This document shows, in pieces, positions 12,430 to 21,696 of a DNA stretch of 64,000 nt. This DNA is from Kocuria sp. (GTDB lineage: Bacteria > Actinomycetota > Actinomycetes > Actinomycetales > Micrococcaceae): positions 124,001-188,000 of the forward strand of contig JAUNHG010000003.1 in the NCBI GenBank assembly GCA_030524035.1, written 5' to 3'. A model generated the notes under the pieces. It saw only the letters and a list, made by a program, of their open reading frames with translations. It ran no database searches and had not been told where the DNA came from. Position 1 is the first letter of the stretch, and each line of letters opens with the position of its first letter. A program made the position numbers and the translations under genes.

Positions 12430-13494
12430 CTAGGACGACCACGGCAAACGCTGCACCGTCAGAGTCGCGTGGGGTCGACGTTTGACACCATCCCACACAG
12501 TGACCTTCGCGGCGCTCAGGTCCTGGCCCCGCCCATCACGTTCCACGGCAACAGACACCATGCTGGGCAACACCAGCGGAGCTGCAAAATCGACCTCCCA
12601 TGTCATAGGAGGCGCAGCATGGACCATTGCCAGAGCACGTGACGCTGTATACATGCCGTGAGCAATAGCGGCTTTCATGCCCAACGCACGCGCACTCGGC
12701 GCACTGAGGTGAATCGGATTGACGTCGCCAGACACGGCGGCATAACGCCGACCAGTATCTGCTGACAACCGCCACCTAGCCGTGGGCGCTGGCGCGTGAA
12801 ACGGTGGATGATCATGACGCTGCGCATCCATTGATTCCGACGTATGGGCACTATGTTCAGAACCGAGCTGAACACCACGAGCCAAATACACCGAACGCCC
12901 CACCCACACGGGCGCAAGTCCTTGCCCAGCACCGTCACCTTCGGGAGTACGCCGCAGTTCAGCCACCACCTCCACAGTCGTTCCTGCTCGATGTGCCTGG
13001 AGATTCTGCGCCCACACGGTCACATCCAACCGCTCCCCCACAGTGACCGGCTGACGATGTTCAACGTGGTTGGACAGATGCACAAGACCCACAGTAGGCA
13101 AAGGAAAATCCTGACGAGTCATCAACGCCATAGCAGCGGGGAAAGCCAGTGCGTGGAGGTACCCGCTGAACGCGATGGTGTTCCCGGCACTGTCAGCCCG
13201 CAGAGGGGCTTGGAGAACATCACAAAAAGCACGATGCTTTGCCGCATCAACCCCCACCGCCGGCACCACGATTTGAACCCGTGGCAGCTGCATAGTTGTG
13301 GGAGTGGACCTATCTGTGCCACGGTTTTTCAGAAAATGCCCCGGTACAGGCGTACCAGCTAGAACCCCCCGCGCCACGTGTTCAAGCCCGGAAAGCACTG
13401 CCCCGCTGGCGACCTTGGCGTACAGCTGACCCAGAGGCGGCATGGTTGTCAAAACGACGGTCTGACGCGTCGATTCCGATCCAGAAGAGGTCAC
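12430..13494 (-). CDS. MaoC-like 3-hydroxyacyl-thioester dehydratase (HtdX type)
   Basis: A 354-residue double hot-dog protein expected to dehydrate (R)-3-hydroxyacyl thioesters. The C-terminal MaoC domain has the hydratase-2 pattern GDVNPIHLSAPSARALGMKA followed by IAHGMY, with the catalytic Asp/His pair. The N-terminal half is a degenerate hot dog. The GTG at 13494 is used because GGGAG lies six bases upstream, one base after the stop of the FabG4-like gene. Order and overlap match the mycobacterial Rv0241c (htdX)-Rv0242c (fabG4)-Rv0243 (fadA2) neighbourhood. Direction (synthesis or breakdown) is not decided by sequence. Confidence 0.85.
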   Translation of the reverse strand: MTSSGSESTRQTVVLTTMPPLGQLYAKVASGAVLSGLEHVARGVLAGTPVPGHFLKNRGTDRSTPTTMQLPRVQIVVPAVGVDAAKHRAFCDVLQAPLRADSAGNTIAFSGYLHALAFPAAMALMTRQDFPLPTVGLVHLSNHVEHRQPVTVGERLDVTVWAQNLQAHRAGTTVEVVAELRRTPEGDGAGQGLAPVWVGRSVYLARGVQLGSEHSAHTSESMDAQRHDHPPFHAPAPTARWRLSADTGRRYAAVSGDVNPIHLSAPSARALGMKAAIAHGMYTASRALAMVHAAPPMTWEVDFAAPLVLPSMVSVAVERDGRGQDLSAAKVTVWDGVKRRPHATLTVQRLPWSS

Positions 13495-13495
13495 G

Positions 13496-14989
13496 TCACG
13501 CTCCCACCATATTTTGGCCGCACACACGCAGGGTCTGACCATTAATCCCTGCCGCAGCATCTGATAACAGAAAAGCAACCGCCTCCGCCACGTCGCGTGG
13601 TAACCCACCTTGCTGTAACGAGTTCACACGGCGAGCCACTTGGCGTCGAGCGGCAGGAATTTTGGCTGTCATCTCCGTTTCGATAAACCCCGGGGCAACA
13701 GCGTTGGCGGTACCGCTGCGCTGAGCCATCAAGGGCGCCAAACCCGCCGTCATACCAACCACTGCGGCCTTGGACGCCGCGTAATTGGTCTGACCACGGT
13801 TGCCCGCGATCCCAGAAGTCGATGCCAGCCCCACCACACGCAGTCCGTGTGCCATGGGATCTGCCAGGAGTTGCTCTGTGATCCGTAGCGGAGCTTCCGC
13901 ATTAACCGCCACCACAGAACTGAATTTGGCCTCATCCATATTGGCCAACAGTTTGTCCCGGGTGATACCGGCGTTATGTACGATCCCGTTGATCTGCCCG
14001 TACCGTGTACGGCAATGCTCCAGGATCCGGCGACCGGCATCATCTGCCGTCACATCGAGGGTCAAGGAAGCCGTCCCTAAACGGTTAGCCAGTGCCGATA
14101 GTTTGTCCCCGGCCACCGGGACATCCACCGGGACCACACGAGCCCCCTGCTCATGGAGCACATACGCAATTTGCTCGCCAATGCCACGTGCCGCACCGGT
14201 GACCACAATCACCCTGTCTTTAAAGGGTTGCTCCCCCTGTGGGGTGACCGATAAGGATTCCGGCCCACGGTCGTCACTGACTGCTAAGAACTGGCCATCC
14301 ACGAAAGCGCTACGTCCGGATAACAGGAAATCCAGTCCACCCAGCACAGACGGCGCACAGACACTAAGTCCATCAGCAACCACAATGCCGTTGGCCGTTG
14401 CACCTCCACGCATTTCTTGAGCAACGGACCGCAGGAAGCCCACCACCCCCTGACGTGCCGCGTTCACGACAACAGACGAATAGTTGCCCTCTGTTGTCGC
14501 GCCACCAGAAGCCGGCACATTGACTGCGGCACCCGCCGCCACCGCTAATGCGGGCCTAGATAATGTGACAATCCGACCGCCTGGGGCCAGTTTGCGTAAT
14601 AACCCAGCCAGCTCCAACGCAGGTGCATTCAGGTCAGCCGGAGTACGCACTTCCGTAAGGCACACCACCACAGCGCCAACAGTGCGCAGATCGTCACCGT
14701 TCCGGTGAATTTCCAAGCCACGCCCCAACAAATGGTGGGCGATACGGTCCGCATCATCAGTGCTGGAGGTACCCGGTTCCGGCCCATCGCCCATGGCGGA
14801 CAACACCACCATAGGACCTTCAACCAGCGGACGGTCCGGACGATGACGGCGCAGTTGCACCGGAGCGGGTAACCCCAAAGTGGTTGCCACTTTGCGCCCA
14901 GGGCCATCGGAGACCAACCCCAAATAAGCGTCCTCGCCGGTTGCACCAGGACGTAACACAGAGCCAAATGTAGGTAATACAGGCTTCAC
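13496..14989 (-). CDS. FabG4-like high-molecular-weight 3-oxoacyl reductase
   Basis: A 497-residue short-chain dehydrogenase with an N-terminal flavodoxin-like domain (about 1-245) and a C-terminal catalytic Rossmann domain (about 260-497), the FabG4 architecture. Visible are TGAARGIG (NAD(P) binding), NAG in HNAGITRDK, the Ser-Tyr-Lys set in STSGIAGNRGQTNYAASK, and APGFIETEM after the active site. FabG4 of mycobacteria reduces long 3-oxoacyl-CoA with NADH. The GTG at 14989 follows AAAGGA by eight bases. It lies 45 bp downstream of the thiolase and one base upstream of the dehydratase, so the three should form one operon. Confidence 0.88.
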   Translation of the reverse strand: MKPVLPTFGSVLRPGATGEDAYLGLVSDGPGRKVATTLGLPAPVQLRRHRPDRPLVEGPMVVLSAMGDGPEPGTSSTDDADRIAHHLLGRGLEIHRNGDDLRTVGAVVVCLTEVRTPADLNAPALELAGLLRKLAPGGRIVTLSRPALAVAAGAAVNVPASGGATTEGNYSSVVVNAARQGVVGFLRSVAQEMRGGATANGIVVADGLSVCAPSVLGGLDFLLSGRSAFVDGQFLAVSDDRGPESLSVTPQGEQPFKDRVIVVTGAARGIGEQIAYVLHEQGARVVPVDVPVAGDKLSALANRLGTASLTLDVTADDAGRRILEHCRTRYGQINGIVHNAGITRDKLLANMDEAKFSSVVAVNAEAPLRITEQLLADPMAHGLRVVGLASTSGIAGNRGQTNYAASKAAVVGMTAGLAPLMAQRSGTANAVAPGFIETEMTAKIPAARRQVARRVNSLQQGGLPRDVAEAVAFLLSDAAAGINGQTLRVCGQNMVGA

Positions 14990-15034
14990 CAAGAAATTCC
15001 TTTCGAGCACTTCACAACATCACACATCAGCAAC

Positions 15035-16390
15035 TCAAGCTCCGGGATAAGCCCGCAACAACGCCACAGCCCCCTGGCCACCAGCGGCACATACAGAGAT
15101 CAGACCGGTGGTTACCCGATTTTCCGCCACAGCGCGGGCCTTCAGTTCCTTCGCGAGCGAGGCAACGATCCGCGTGCCGGTAGCAGCAAATGGGTGGCCA
15201 GCGGCCAAAGAGGAACCGTGGACGTTCAGGCGGCTGCGATCCACTGGCCCCAAGGGGGCAGACAGGCCCAAACGGTCACGGCAGAAATCGGCATCCTCCC
15301 ATGCCGCCAAAATAGCCAGCACGGTAGAGGCAAACGCCTCGTGGATCTCCACCAAGTCCAGTTCCTGCAACGTCAAGCCGTGACGTGCCAATAGACGCGG
15401 CGCAGCGTACGCCGGAGCCATCAGCAGCCCCTCGGCACCATCCACAAAATCCACCGCAGCAGATTCGGTATCCACCACCTCTGCTAGACGCGGGAGGTTG
15501 TGTTCAGTCGCCCACTGCTCAGCAGCCAGAAGAACCGCAGATGCACCATCTGTCAGGGCTGTGGAGTTGCCAGCCGTCATCGTTGCCTCTACGTCCAAGG
15601 ATTTGCCAAAAACTGGGGATAGGCCAGCCAGCTTTTCCATGGAGGTGTCAGGCCGCAAGTTAGTGTCACGAGTGGCCCCGTTCCACGGGGTCACCAAATC
15701 ATCAAAGAACCCGGAGTCCCAAGCCTTCGCTAAGTTGTGATGGCTGTTCAACGCAATCTCATCCTGCGCCTGACGGGTAATGCCCCATCGCGCCGTGGTG
15801 ATGGCCTGATGCTCACCCATGGATAGTCCCGTACGGGGCTCCACAACGCCCGGTGCTACCGGCGCCAAATCCGCCGGGCGCAGCTTGGACAGGAGCCGCA
15901 ATTTATCTTTAGTGGACTTGGTCCGATTCAGCTGCAACAAGACTTTACGCAGTCCGTCACTAACCACCATGGGGGCATCTGATGCAGAATCCACCCCACC
16001 GGCAATGCCCACCTCGATCTGTCCACAGCGAATCTTGTTCGCAATCACGGATGTAGTTTCCATGCCCGTGGCACAGGCTTGCTGAACGTCAATGCCTGGG
16101 GTGTGCGGGTCCAACGCTGACCCCAAAATTGATTCCCGGACCAAGTTGAAGTCCTTGGGCTGTTTCAACACAGCGCCGCCAGCTACTGCGCCAAGTCTCT
16201 GACCGGCAATTCCAGTTCGTGCTACCAAGCCATCCAGTGCTGCGGTGAACAGCTCCTGGACTGAAGCACTGGCCAAGGGGCCTCCTGCCCGAGCAAAAGG
16301 CGTGCGGTTACCCGCGACAACCCATACAGTCTTTTGCTCACGGGGGCGTGGGGCCTGAGTGGGGGTGTTAGACGCAGTCTCAGTGGTCAT
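15035..16390 (-). CDS. Acetyl-CoA C-acyltransferase (FadA2/FadI-like thiolase)
   Basis: A 451-residue thiolase that cleaves or condenses 3-oxoacyl-CoA. Cys106 in VQQACATG is the nucleophile; HGSSLAAGHPFAATG near 390-400 holds the first catalytic His and CAAGGQGA the second Cys. Length above 430 and the N-terminal extension fit the FadI/trifunctional-beta type. ATG at 16390 has AGGAG eight bases upstream. It is the first gene of the thiolase-reductase-dehydratase operon, divergent from a TetR regulator with a shared 94-bp control region. Confidence 0.92.
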   Translation of the reverse strand: MTTETASNTPTQAPRPREQKTVWVVAGNRTPFARAGGPLASASVQELFTAALDGLVARTGIAGQRLGAVAGGAVLKQPKDFNLVRESILGSALDPHTPGIDVQQACATGMETTSVIANKIRCGQIEVGIAGGVDSASDAPMVVSDGLRKVLLQLNRTKSTKDKLRLLSKLRPADLAPVAPGVVEPRTGLSMGEHQAITTARWGITRQAQDEIALNSHHNLAKAWDSGFFDDLVTPWNGATRDTNLRPDTSMEKLAGLSPVFGKSLDVEATMTAGNSTALTDGASAVLLAAEQWATEHNLPRLAEVVDTESAAVDFVDGAEGLLMAPAYAAPRLLARHGLTLQELDLVEIHEAFASTVLAILAAWEDADFCRDRLGLSAPLGPVDRSRLNVHGSSLAAGHPFAATGTRIVASLAKELKARAVAENRVTTGLISVCAAGGQGAVALLRAYPGA

Positions 16391-16437
16391 GGTTGCAACT
16401 CCTATCGAACGCACTGGATCAGCCCAGCGATGATCGG

Positions 16438-16451
16438 GTGATAGCTATCAC
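16438..16451. promoter_or_regulatory. Palindromic operator GTGATAGCTATCAC
   Basis: A perfect 14-bp palindrome between the divergent thiolase and tetR starts. It covers the -35 position of the likely tetR promoter (TACTGT at 16472-16477, seven bases before the GTG, suggesting a leaderless mRNA). It is the best candidate for the TetR binding site, inferred from place and symmetry. Confidence 0.65.
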
Positions 16452-16484
16452 GTTTTCTCAAGGTTAACTGATACTGTCGGTACC

Positions 16485-17177
16485 GTGAACATGCCAGCCC
16501 CTATGTTGACCCGATCCACCCAGGGCTCAAAAGACACCACGGACGGTCGCTCACGCCGTTGGCGCCTCCATCGTGAAAAGCGGCGAACTGAGCTACTTAA
16601 ACTTGCCCGCAATGCCATCGCAGAATGTGGAGCTGCTGCTTCCATGTCTGAAATTGCCGCTCACTGCCACACCTCCAAATCAGTCTTCTACCGGTATTTC
16701 ACGGATAAGGACGGCCTACGGCAGGAGCTTGGTAACTACGTTGTGGCCCGCATGGAGCGGCGTATGACAGAGGCAGTAGCTGAAGCCGGATCTTTTGAGG
16801 AAAGCATCCGGGCGTTGGTAAGGCAATACTTCTGGCAGATCCAGAACTCCCCGGAGGTCTACCTGTTTGTTGTATCCGAAAGCACATCATCAGAAGACAG
16901 TCCCGTAGATCGTTTTTGCCAGGCCGTAACAGAGCTCGTCGCAAACACCCACAAGAACCACTCTCCAGGTGAACAGCGCATCCCCGAATCTATCGCGAGG
17001 TACTGGGCAGCCGGTGTTGTGGGGCTTGTCAGAGGAGCTGGCGAAGCCTGGATGCTCCCACGCGCAGCGTCTAGGGCGCACCACACACAACTCACCGAGC
17101 GCCCCGGCTTGGAGGAATTTGTGCAGCTGGTAACCCTATGGGTCCTCAACGGACCCCAGCCGTCACAGAACCTGTAA
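16485..17177 (+). CDS. TetR-family transcriptional regulator
   Basis: A 230-residue regulator. The N-terminal helix-turn-helix spans about residues 35-80 (ASMSEIAAHCHTSKSVFYRYFTDKDGL is the recognition region). The C-terminal part is the ligand and dimerisation domain. It is divergent from the thiolase-fabG4-htdX operon and sits 46 bp before the acyl-CoA oxidase, so it likely controls both and itself, with an acyl-CoA as plausible ligand. The start may be GTG 16485 (leaderless) or ATG 16491, two codons in. Confidence 0.9.
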   Translation: MNMPAPMLTRSTQGSKDTTDGRSRRWRLHREKRRTELLKLARNAIAECGAAASMSEIAAHCHTSKSVFYRYFTDKDGLRQELGNYVVARMERRMTEAVAEAGSFEESIRALVRQYFWQIQNSPEVYLFVVSESTSSEDSPVDRFCQAVTELVANTHKNHSPGEQRIPESIARYWAAGVVGLVRGAGEAWMLPRAASRAHHTQLTERPGLEEFVQLVTLWVLNGPQPSQNL

Positions 17178-17223
17178 CTCCGCCCACAAGCACCACCTAC
17201 CCAACGACCCCATGGAGGAGACC

Positions 17224-19341
17224 ATGAGCACGTCACCATCCCATATTTTCCCACTGAACCGTCTGGGGCGCCGCTCCGCGAACGCCAAAAATTCACCGGA
17301 GAACGAAGTCAGCCAGGAATTTTCCGGCGATTCCGCCGACCGTGCCACCGTTGACGTTGAGTTACTGCGCAATCTCGTTCTTGGGCGCTACGCCCAAGAA
17401 CGGCTTGTTTCTCGCGAATTAATCAAAGACTCCCGGTTCCATCACGTCCCGGGACGCACCAAGGAAGAACAACGTGAACGCACTTATACAGCGCTCCAAC
17501 ATCTAGCGGGTAGCAACGCTGTGCTGGCGGGCCTCCCCACAAACCAGGGCGGTAGCGGACGCCCCGGAGCTTACGTGGCATCCTTTGAAGAATTTGTCTT
17601 GGCCGATGCCTCACTGCAAATCAAAGCTGGGGTCCAGTGGGGACTTTTTGGTTCCGCCGTCCTAAACCTGGGTACGAAGACTCACCACGATCAGTGGCTT
17701 GCTGATATCTGGGCATTAAAAATTCCCGGGTCTTTCGCCATGACGGAAATTGGTCATGGCTCTGACGTGGCATCGATTGCGACAACTGCCACCTACGATC
17801 CCAGCACGCAAGAGTTTGTCATCCACACTCCTTTCCGTGCGGCATGGAAGGACTACATCGGTAACGCTGCCGTCCACGGACGCGCAGCAGTGGTCTTTGC
17901 CCAGCTGATTACGGGCGGAGTGAACCACGGTGTTCACGCACTCTATGTTCCCCTTCGGGACGATAACGGGGATTTCCTGCCAGGGGTCACCGGTGAGGAC
18001 GACGGTTACAAAGGCGGGCTCAACGGTGTGGATAACGGGCGGTTGTGCTTTACCCAGGTGCGGGTCCCCCGCGAAAATCTGTTGGATCGTTACGGACACG
18101 TAGATGCCGACGGCACCTACAGCTCACCCATCGCTTCCCCTGGCCGCCGCTTCTTCACCATGCTCAGCACACTTGTCCAAGGGCGAGTTTCCCTAGACGG
18201 TTCCGCCGTCGTGGCCACCCGCGCCGGTCTGGCCATCGCACTGACCTATGCCAGCCAACGTCGCCAATTCGCTCCTGTGACCGGGCAACCGGAAAAGGTA
18301 CTGCTGGATTACACCCGCCACCGGCGTCGCCTGTTCCCGCAGGTGGCACGAGTTTTAGCTGCCGGATTCGCCCATGAAGAACTACTGGAAGCTTATGACG
18401 ACGTCTTTTCCGGGCGGACTGACAATGACGAAGCCCGCACAGACCTAGAAACCCTAGCTGCCGCCATGAAAGCCACTTCCACCCGGCTAGCCCTCGATTC
18501 TTTACAGGAATGCCGTGAAGCCTGCGGTGGTTCCGGTTTCTTATCCAGCAACCGCATCACCGACCTCCGGCACGACATGGATGTATACGCCACTTTTGAA
18601 GGCGATAACACTGTGCTCTTGCAGCTGGTGGCCAAACGACTATTAAACGACCACGCGAAGGAATTCGCACATGTAGACGTTGGAGTTGTTGCCCGCTGGG
18701 TCACGGACCGTGCCACGGAAACGGCGGTGAACCGTTCCGGCCTGCGGGGGTTGTCCCAGGTATTCCGTGATTCTGCAGACCCCAGGCGTTCAGTGAACGC
18801 GCTACGTGACCCCGCAACCCAGCGAGCCTTGCTGACCGACCGTGTCCGCTCCATGATCGGGGAAGTCGCAGAAAACATGCGGGGAGCAGGTAAAAGCTCA
18901 CCGGAAGCCTCTGCTGAAGCTTTTGATCGTAACCAACACCGTTTAATTGAAGCAGCCAAAGCCCACGCGCATCTGCTCCAGTGGGAAGCCTTCACCCGGG
19001 CACTCGACAACGTCCAGGACCCCGGAACCCACCAAGTGTTGCTGTGGTTGCGTGACTTATTTGGGTTGAGCGTGATCGAAGCTGATTTGGACTGGTACTT
19101 ATCCCACGGTCGGTTGTCGTTAATGCGTGGCCGCATGGTGGAGTCCTATGTGGACCGGCTAATCAATCGTCTGCGCCCACACATCATGGATGTGGTCAAA
19201 GCTTTTGACTTCGCTCCTGAGCACCTGCGCGCGGAAATCGCCACTGGTGTGGAAGAACAACGCCAGCAGGAGGCCGCCGACTGGGAAGCCACAGAACGCG
19301 CCGCCGGACGTTGGCCGCGCCAAGCCAAAAAACTCACCTAA
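17224..19341 (+). CDS. Acyl-CoA oxidase/dehydrogenase-family flavoprotein
   Basis: A 705-residue FAD enzyme that oxidises acyl-CoA to enoyl-CoA. Blocks such as FAMTEIGHGSDV, KDYIGNAAVHG, GLNGVDNGRLCF and LLDRYGHVDADGTYSSPI are those of acyl-CoA oxidases. The base is Glu459 in ATFEGDNTVL, followed by an ACOX-type C-terminal half. At over 700 residues it is longer than ordinary acyl-CoA dehydrogenases. ATG 17224 follows GGAGGAG by three to five bases. It probably shares the tetR transcript. Whether oxygen or ETF is the electron acceptor cannot be read from sequence. It ends 29 bp from the convergent phosphatase. Confidence 0.88.
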   Translation: MSTSPSHIFPLNRLGRRSANAKNSPENEVSQEFSGDSADRATVDVELLRNLVLGRYAQERLVSRELIKDSRFHHVPGRTKEEQRERTYTALQHLAGSNAVLAGLPTNQGGSGRPGAYVASFEEFVLADASLQIKAGVQWGLFGSAVLNLGTKTHHDQWLADIWALKIPGSFAMTEIGHGSDVASIATTATYDPSTQEFVIHTPFRAAWKDYIGNAAVHGRAAVVFAQLITGGVNHGVHALYVPLRDDNGDFLPGVTGEDDGYKGGLNGVDNGRLCFTQVRVPRENLLDRYGHVDADGTYSSPIASPGRRFFTMLSTLVQGRVSLDGSAVVATRAGLAIALTYASQRRQFAPVTGQPEKVLLDYTRHRRRLFPQVARVLAAGFAHEELLEAYDDVFSGRTDNDEARTDLETLAAAMKATSTRLALDSLQECREACGGSGFLSSNRITDLRHDMDVYATFEGDNTVLLQLVAKRLLNDHAKEFAHVDVGVVARWVTDRATETAVNRSGLRGLSQVFRDSADPRRSVNALRDPATQRALLTDRVRSMIGEVAENMRGAGKSSPEASAEAFDRNQHRLIEAAKAHAHLLQWEAFTRALDNVQDPGTHQVLLWLRDLFGLSVIEADLDWYLSHGRLSLMRGRMVESYVDRLINRLRPHIMDVVKAFDFAPEHLRAEIATGVEEQRQQEAADWEATERAAGRWPRQAKKLT

Positions 19342-19370
19342 GACGTTTGCCCGGTGTGTGTTGAGGAAGT

Positions 19371-20468
19371 TCACGCACGAAGGTCGTGACGCATATCAAT
19401 GGGTACGAAGGTTGTGGTGTCCTCGTCTGCCGGGCGCGAGGCCACCGCATCCGCCACAATCACCGTGACGTTGTCGCGACCGCCGGCCCGCAACGCGGCA
19501 TTAACTAAAACATCTGCGGCTTCTTTGGGGTGGGGCACCGCGTGCAACACGCGCGCTATGTGTGCGGTGGCGACTTCTCCGGTTAATCCGTCGGAGCACA
19601 ACAACAGCCGGTCGCCCGCCTCAGCGGGCACCACCCAAATATCCGGTTCCCATACTTGGCCCGTGCCAAGTGCACGGGTGATGACGTTCCGGCGTGGATG
19701 AACCAATGCTTCAGCCGGGGTAATCTGCCCGATGGACACCAGATATTGAACTTCTGAATGATCAACCGTGATCTGTTGGACCTCCGGCTGCGGGCCATCC
19801 TTAGCGATGGGAGTCACCGGCAAAGGCGTAGTAGTCACCGACTCCACCCCCAATGCATCCGGGTCAGCTACAGCTTCATCAGCTGGTTCCGGCGGCTCAT
19901 CCGCTGCCATCAAGGCACTGAATTCGCCGGTGGGGTGGTCCGCCACGGAAGCATGGTCAGGTGGCGGGGTTACCCCCTGCGGGCGCACCAAACGGTACGT
20001 TCGTGAGTCCCCCACGTTAAAAACCAACCACAGGCGAGTGCCTTCAACATCAACCAACCAGGCGCCGGTGATAGTTGTCCCCGCCCGACCACCCAAGTTT
20101 TCCTGAATAGCAGTATCGGCAGCGGCTAACACCGCACGGAGTTTGGCCAACAATACCAGCGTGGCGTCCGGTATTTCGGGGTCGAGTTTAAGTTCACGCT
20201 CCACCCTGGCACGGAAGCGCAGCACGTCGTCCATTGGTTCGGGTTCTTCCGGAACTTCCACACTCCACGGATTCCGTGACGCAAATAGCGGCGAAGCACC
20301 CAGGGTCCGGACCGCCAGTGCCGATGCCACCTCACCTGCTTCGTGCCCTCCCATACCGTCAGCCACCGCGCACATAGTGCGGGTGACCACCAGGGAGTCC
20401 TCATTGGTTTTGCGCCTCAGACCACGGTCCGTGGCCGCTCCTGCGCGAATCACCAGTTCAACGCTCAC
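19371..20468 (-). CDS. PP2C-family Ser/Thr protein phosphatase
   Basis: A 365-residue metal-dependent phosphatase. Metal-ligand motifs are present: RKTNEDS near residue 20, VADGMGGHEAGEVAS near 36, LCSDGLTGEV near 292 and GGRDNVTVIVADA near 330. An insert of about 60-70 residues (around 170-235, acidic and Pro-rich) interrupts the core. No membrane segment is visible, unlike PstP. The GTG start at 20468 overlaps the adenylate cyclase stop by 4 bp, so the two are translated together. It would dephosphorylate Ser/Thr kinase targets; no kinase is in the window. Confidence 0.92.
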   Translation of the reverse strand: MSVELVIRAGAATDRGLRRKTNEDSLVVTRTMCAVADGMGGHEAGEVASALAVRTLGASPLFASRNPWSVEVPEEPEPMDDVLRFRARVERELKLDPEIPDATLVLLAKLRAVLAAADTAIQENLGGRAGTTITGAWLVDVEGTRLWLVFNVGDSRTYRLVRPQGVTPPPDHASVADHPTGEFSALMAADEPPEPADEAVADPDALGVESVTTTPLPVTPIAKDGPQPEVQQITVDHSEVQYLVSIGQITPAEALVHPRRNVITRALGTGQVWEPDIWVVPAEAGDRLLLCSDGLTGEVATAHIARVLHAVPHPKEAADVLVNAALRAGGRDNVTVIVADAVASRPADEDTTTFVPIDMRHDLRA

Positions 20469-21628
20469 GCGTAATCCACCTCAAGTTGTTGGCCGGGGCC
20501 TTCCGACAGTTCAACAGGCTGCACATCCCCAAACCCACGCACGTTGTGCGTTTGCTTGGGCGTTAAGACAAATCGATCATCCCCGCTAAGAATCGACGCC
20601 GTGGAGGCGTCCACCAGCACACTGCCGGGCGGGGTCAATGCAACCAAACGCGAAGCCAAATTAACAGTTGGACCGTATAAATCACCCAATCGTGGCAACA
20701 CACGACCCCAGACGAAGGCCACACGTGACTGTGGGAGTTCCGGATCTTCCCGAATGATTCGCGCCAAAGCAAGCGCCATCAAAGCACCGTCTTGAGGACT
20801 TTCCGCCATAAACATGACTTCGTCACCAATGGTTTTAATCAGACGTCCATATCCGACGGCAATCACTTCAGCACACCGTTGTTCAAAGCGTTGCACCAAC
20901 GCAGCCAAAGTACGTTCATTCATTTGTCGGGACAAAGACGTATACGACACGAGGTCGGCAAACCCGATCCCACGCGCCAATGGCAGGTTAACGGCATCGT
21001 CAGATAGACCGTCCATGGCCGTGTCCTCCGTGCGCTCTTGACGCATCGCAAGACGCTGCACAGCGGCATTGAGCTGCCGCCGCCACGAATAGATCAACAA
21101 TCTTTCCAGGGTGGGCATCAAACGCGGTAAGACGTTCAGGAGTTCCCGACGTGCTTGGGCGTCGGTGTGATGGCCATTGATCACCAGGTCTTCAACAAGG
21201 GCTTCTACCTGCCACACCGCCATACGGTCAGTCATCTGTGCCATGGACCGCACCAGGGATAACGCCCCTTCTTCCGTGACTTCCTGGTTGGCTACAACGT
21301 CGGCGATCTGCCGCAAAGCTTCAGCATCACGATGTGTGAAGTACACTTCCTCGTCCGAAAGATTCGGGAACCCCATAGCCCGCCACACCTTGCGTGCGTC
21401 AAGCAAAGAAATATTGCCGCGCTCGGCAGCTTCATTCCGGGTCATATCCCGCTCAGACCCCAGAAGAAGATCCTCTAAGGCATGGAAAGCTTTCCGGGAT
21501 TCCTCAGATCGGTACACGTTTGATTGCACAGGATTACGCAGATTGAGATTGATCTGCGCCGTTTGCGGCCCCACTTCAGGGTTACTCACCACATCGCTAT
21601 ACGGATGCCCGTCCTCCGAGGCTGTCAT
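20465..21628 (-). CDS. Class III adenylate cyclase with N-terminal regulatory domain
   Basis: A 387-residue cytosolic cyclase. An N-terminal helical domain of about 180 residues (NISLLDARKVWRAMGFPNLSDEEV) resembles the autoinhibitory part of mycobacterial Rv1264. The catalytic domain (about 225-370) holds the first metal Asp in GFADLVSYTS, the adenine-specifying Lys and second metal Asp in LIKTIGDEVMF, Asp in RLGDLYG, and the transition-state Asn/Arg in VNLASRL. All key residues look intact, so it should make cAMP. ATG 21628 follows GGGGAGAG. It lies 68 bp after the PH-domain gene and overlaps the phosphatase by 4 bp. Confidence 0.9.
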   Translation of the reverse strand: MTASEDGHPYSDVVSNPEVGPQTAQINLNLRNPVQSNVYRSEESRKAFHALEDLLLGSERDMTRNEAAERGNISLLDARKVWRAMGFPNLSDEEVYFTHRDAEALRQIADVVANQEVTEEGALSLVRSMAQMTDRMAVWQVEALVEDLVINGHHTDAQARRELLNVLPRLMPTLERLLIYSWRRQLNAAVQRLAMRQERTEDTAMDGLSDDAVNLPLARGIGFADLVSYTSLSRQMNERTLAALVQRFEQRCAEVIAVGYGRLIKTIGDEVMFMAESPQDGALMALALARIIREDPELPQSRVAFVWGRVLPRLGDLYGPTVNLASRLVALTPPGSVLVDASTASILSGDDRFVLTPKQTHNVRGFGDVQPVELSEGPGQQLEVDYA

Positions 21629-21696
21629 CTTGCTCTCCCCTGTATTCAGCGCGTCTTTCTCCTTGTCACGTTGGCGGTGGAATGGCAACCGAGGAT

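Noticed and set aside
17224-19341. FadE5 orthologue
   Set aside because: Sequence blocks and length over 700 residues fit acyl-CoA oxidases better, despite FadE5-like context.
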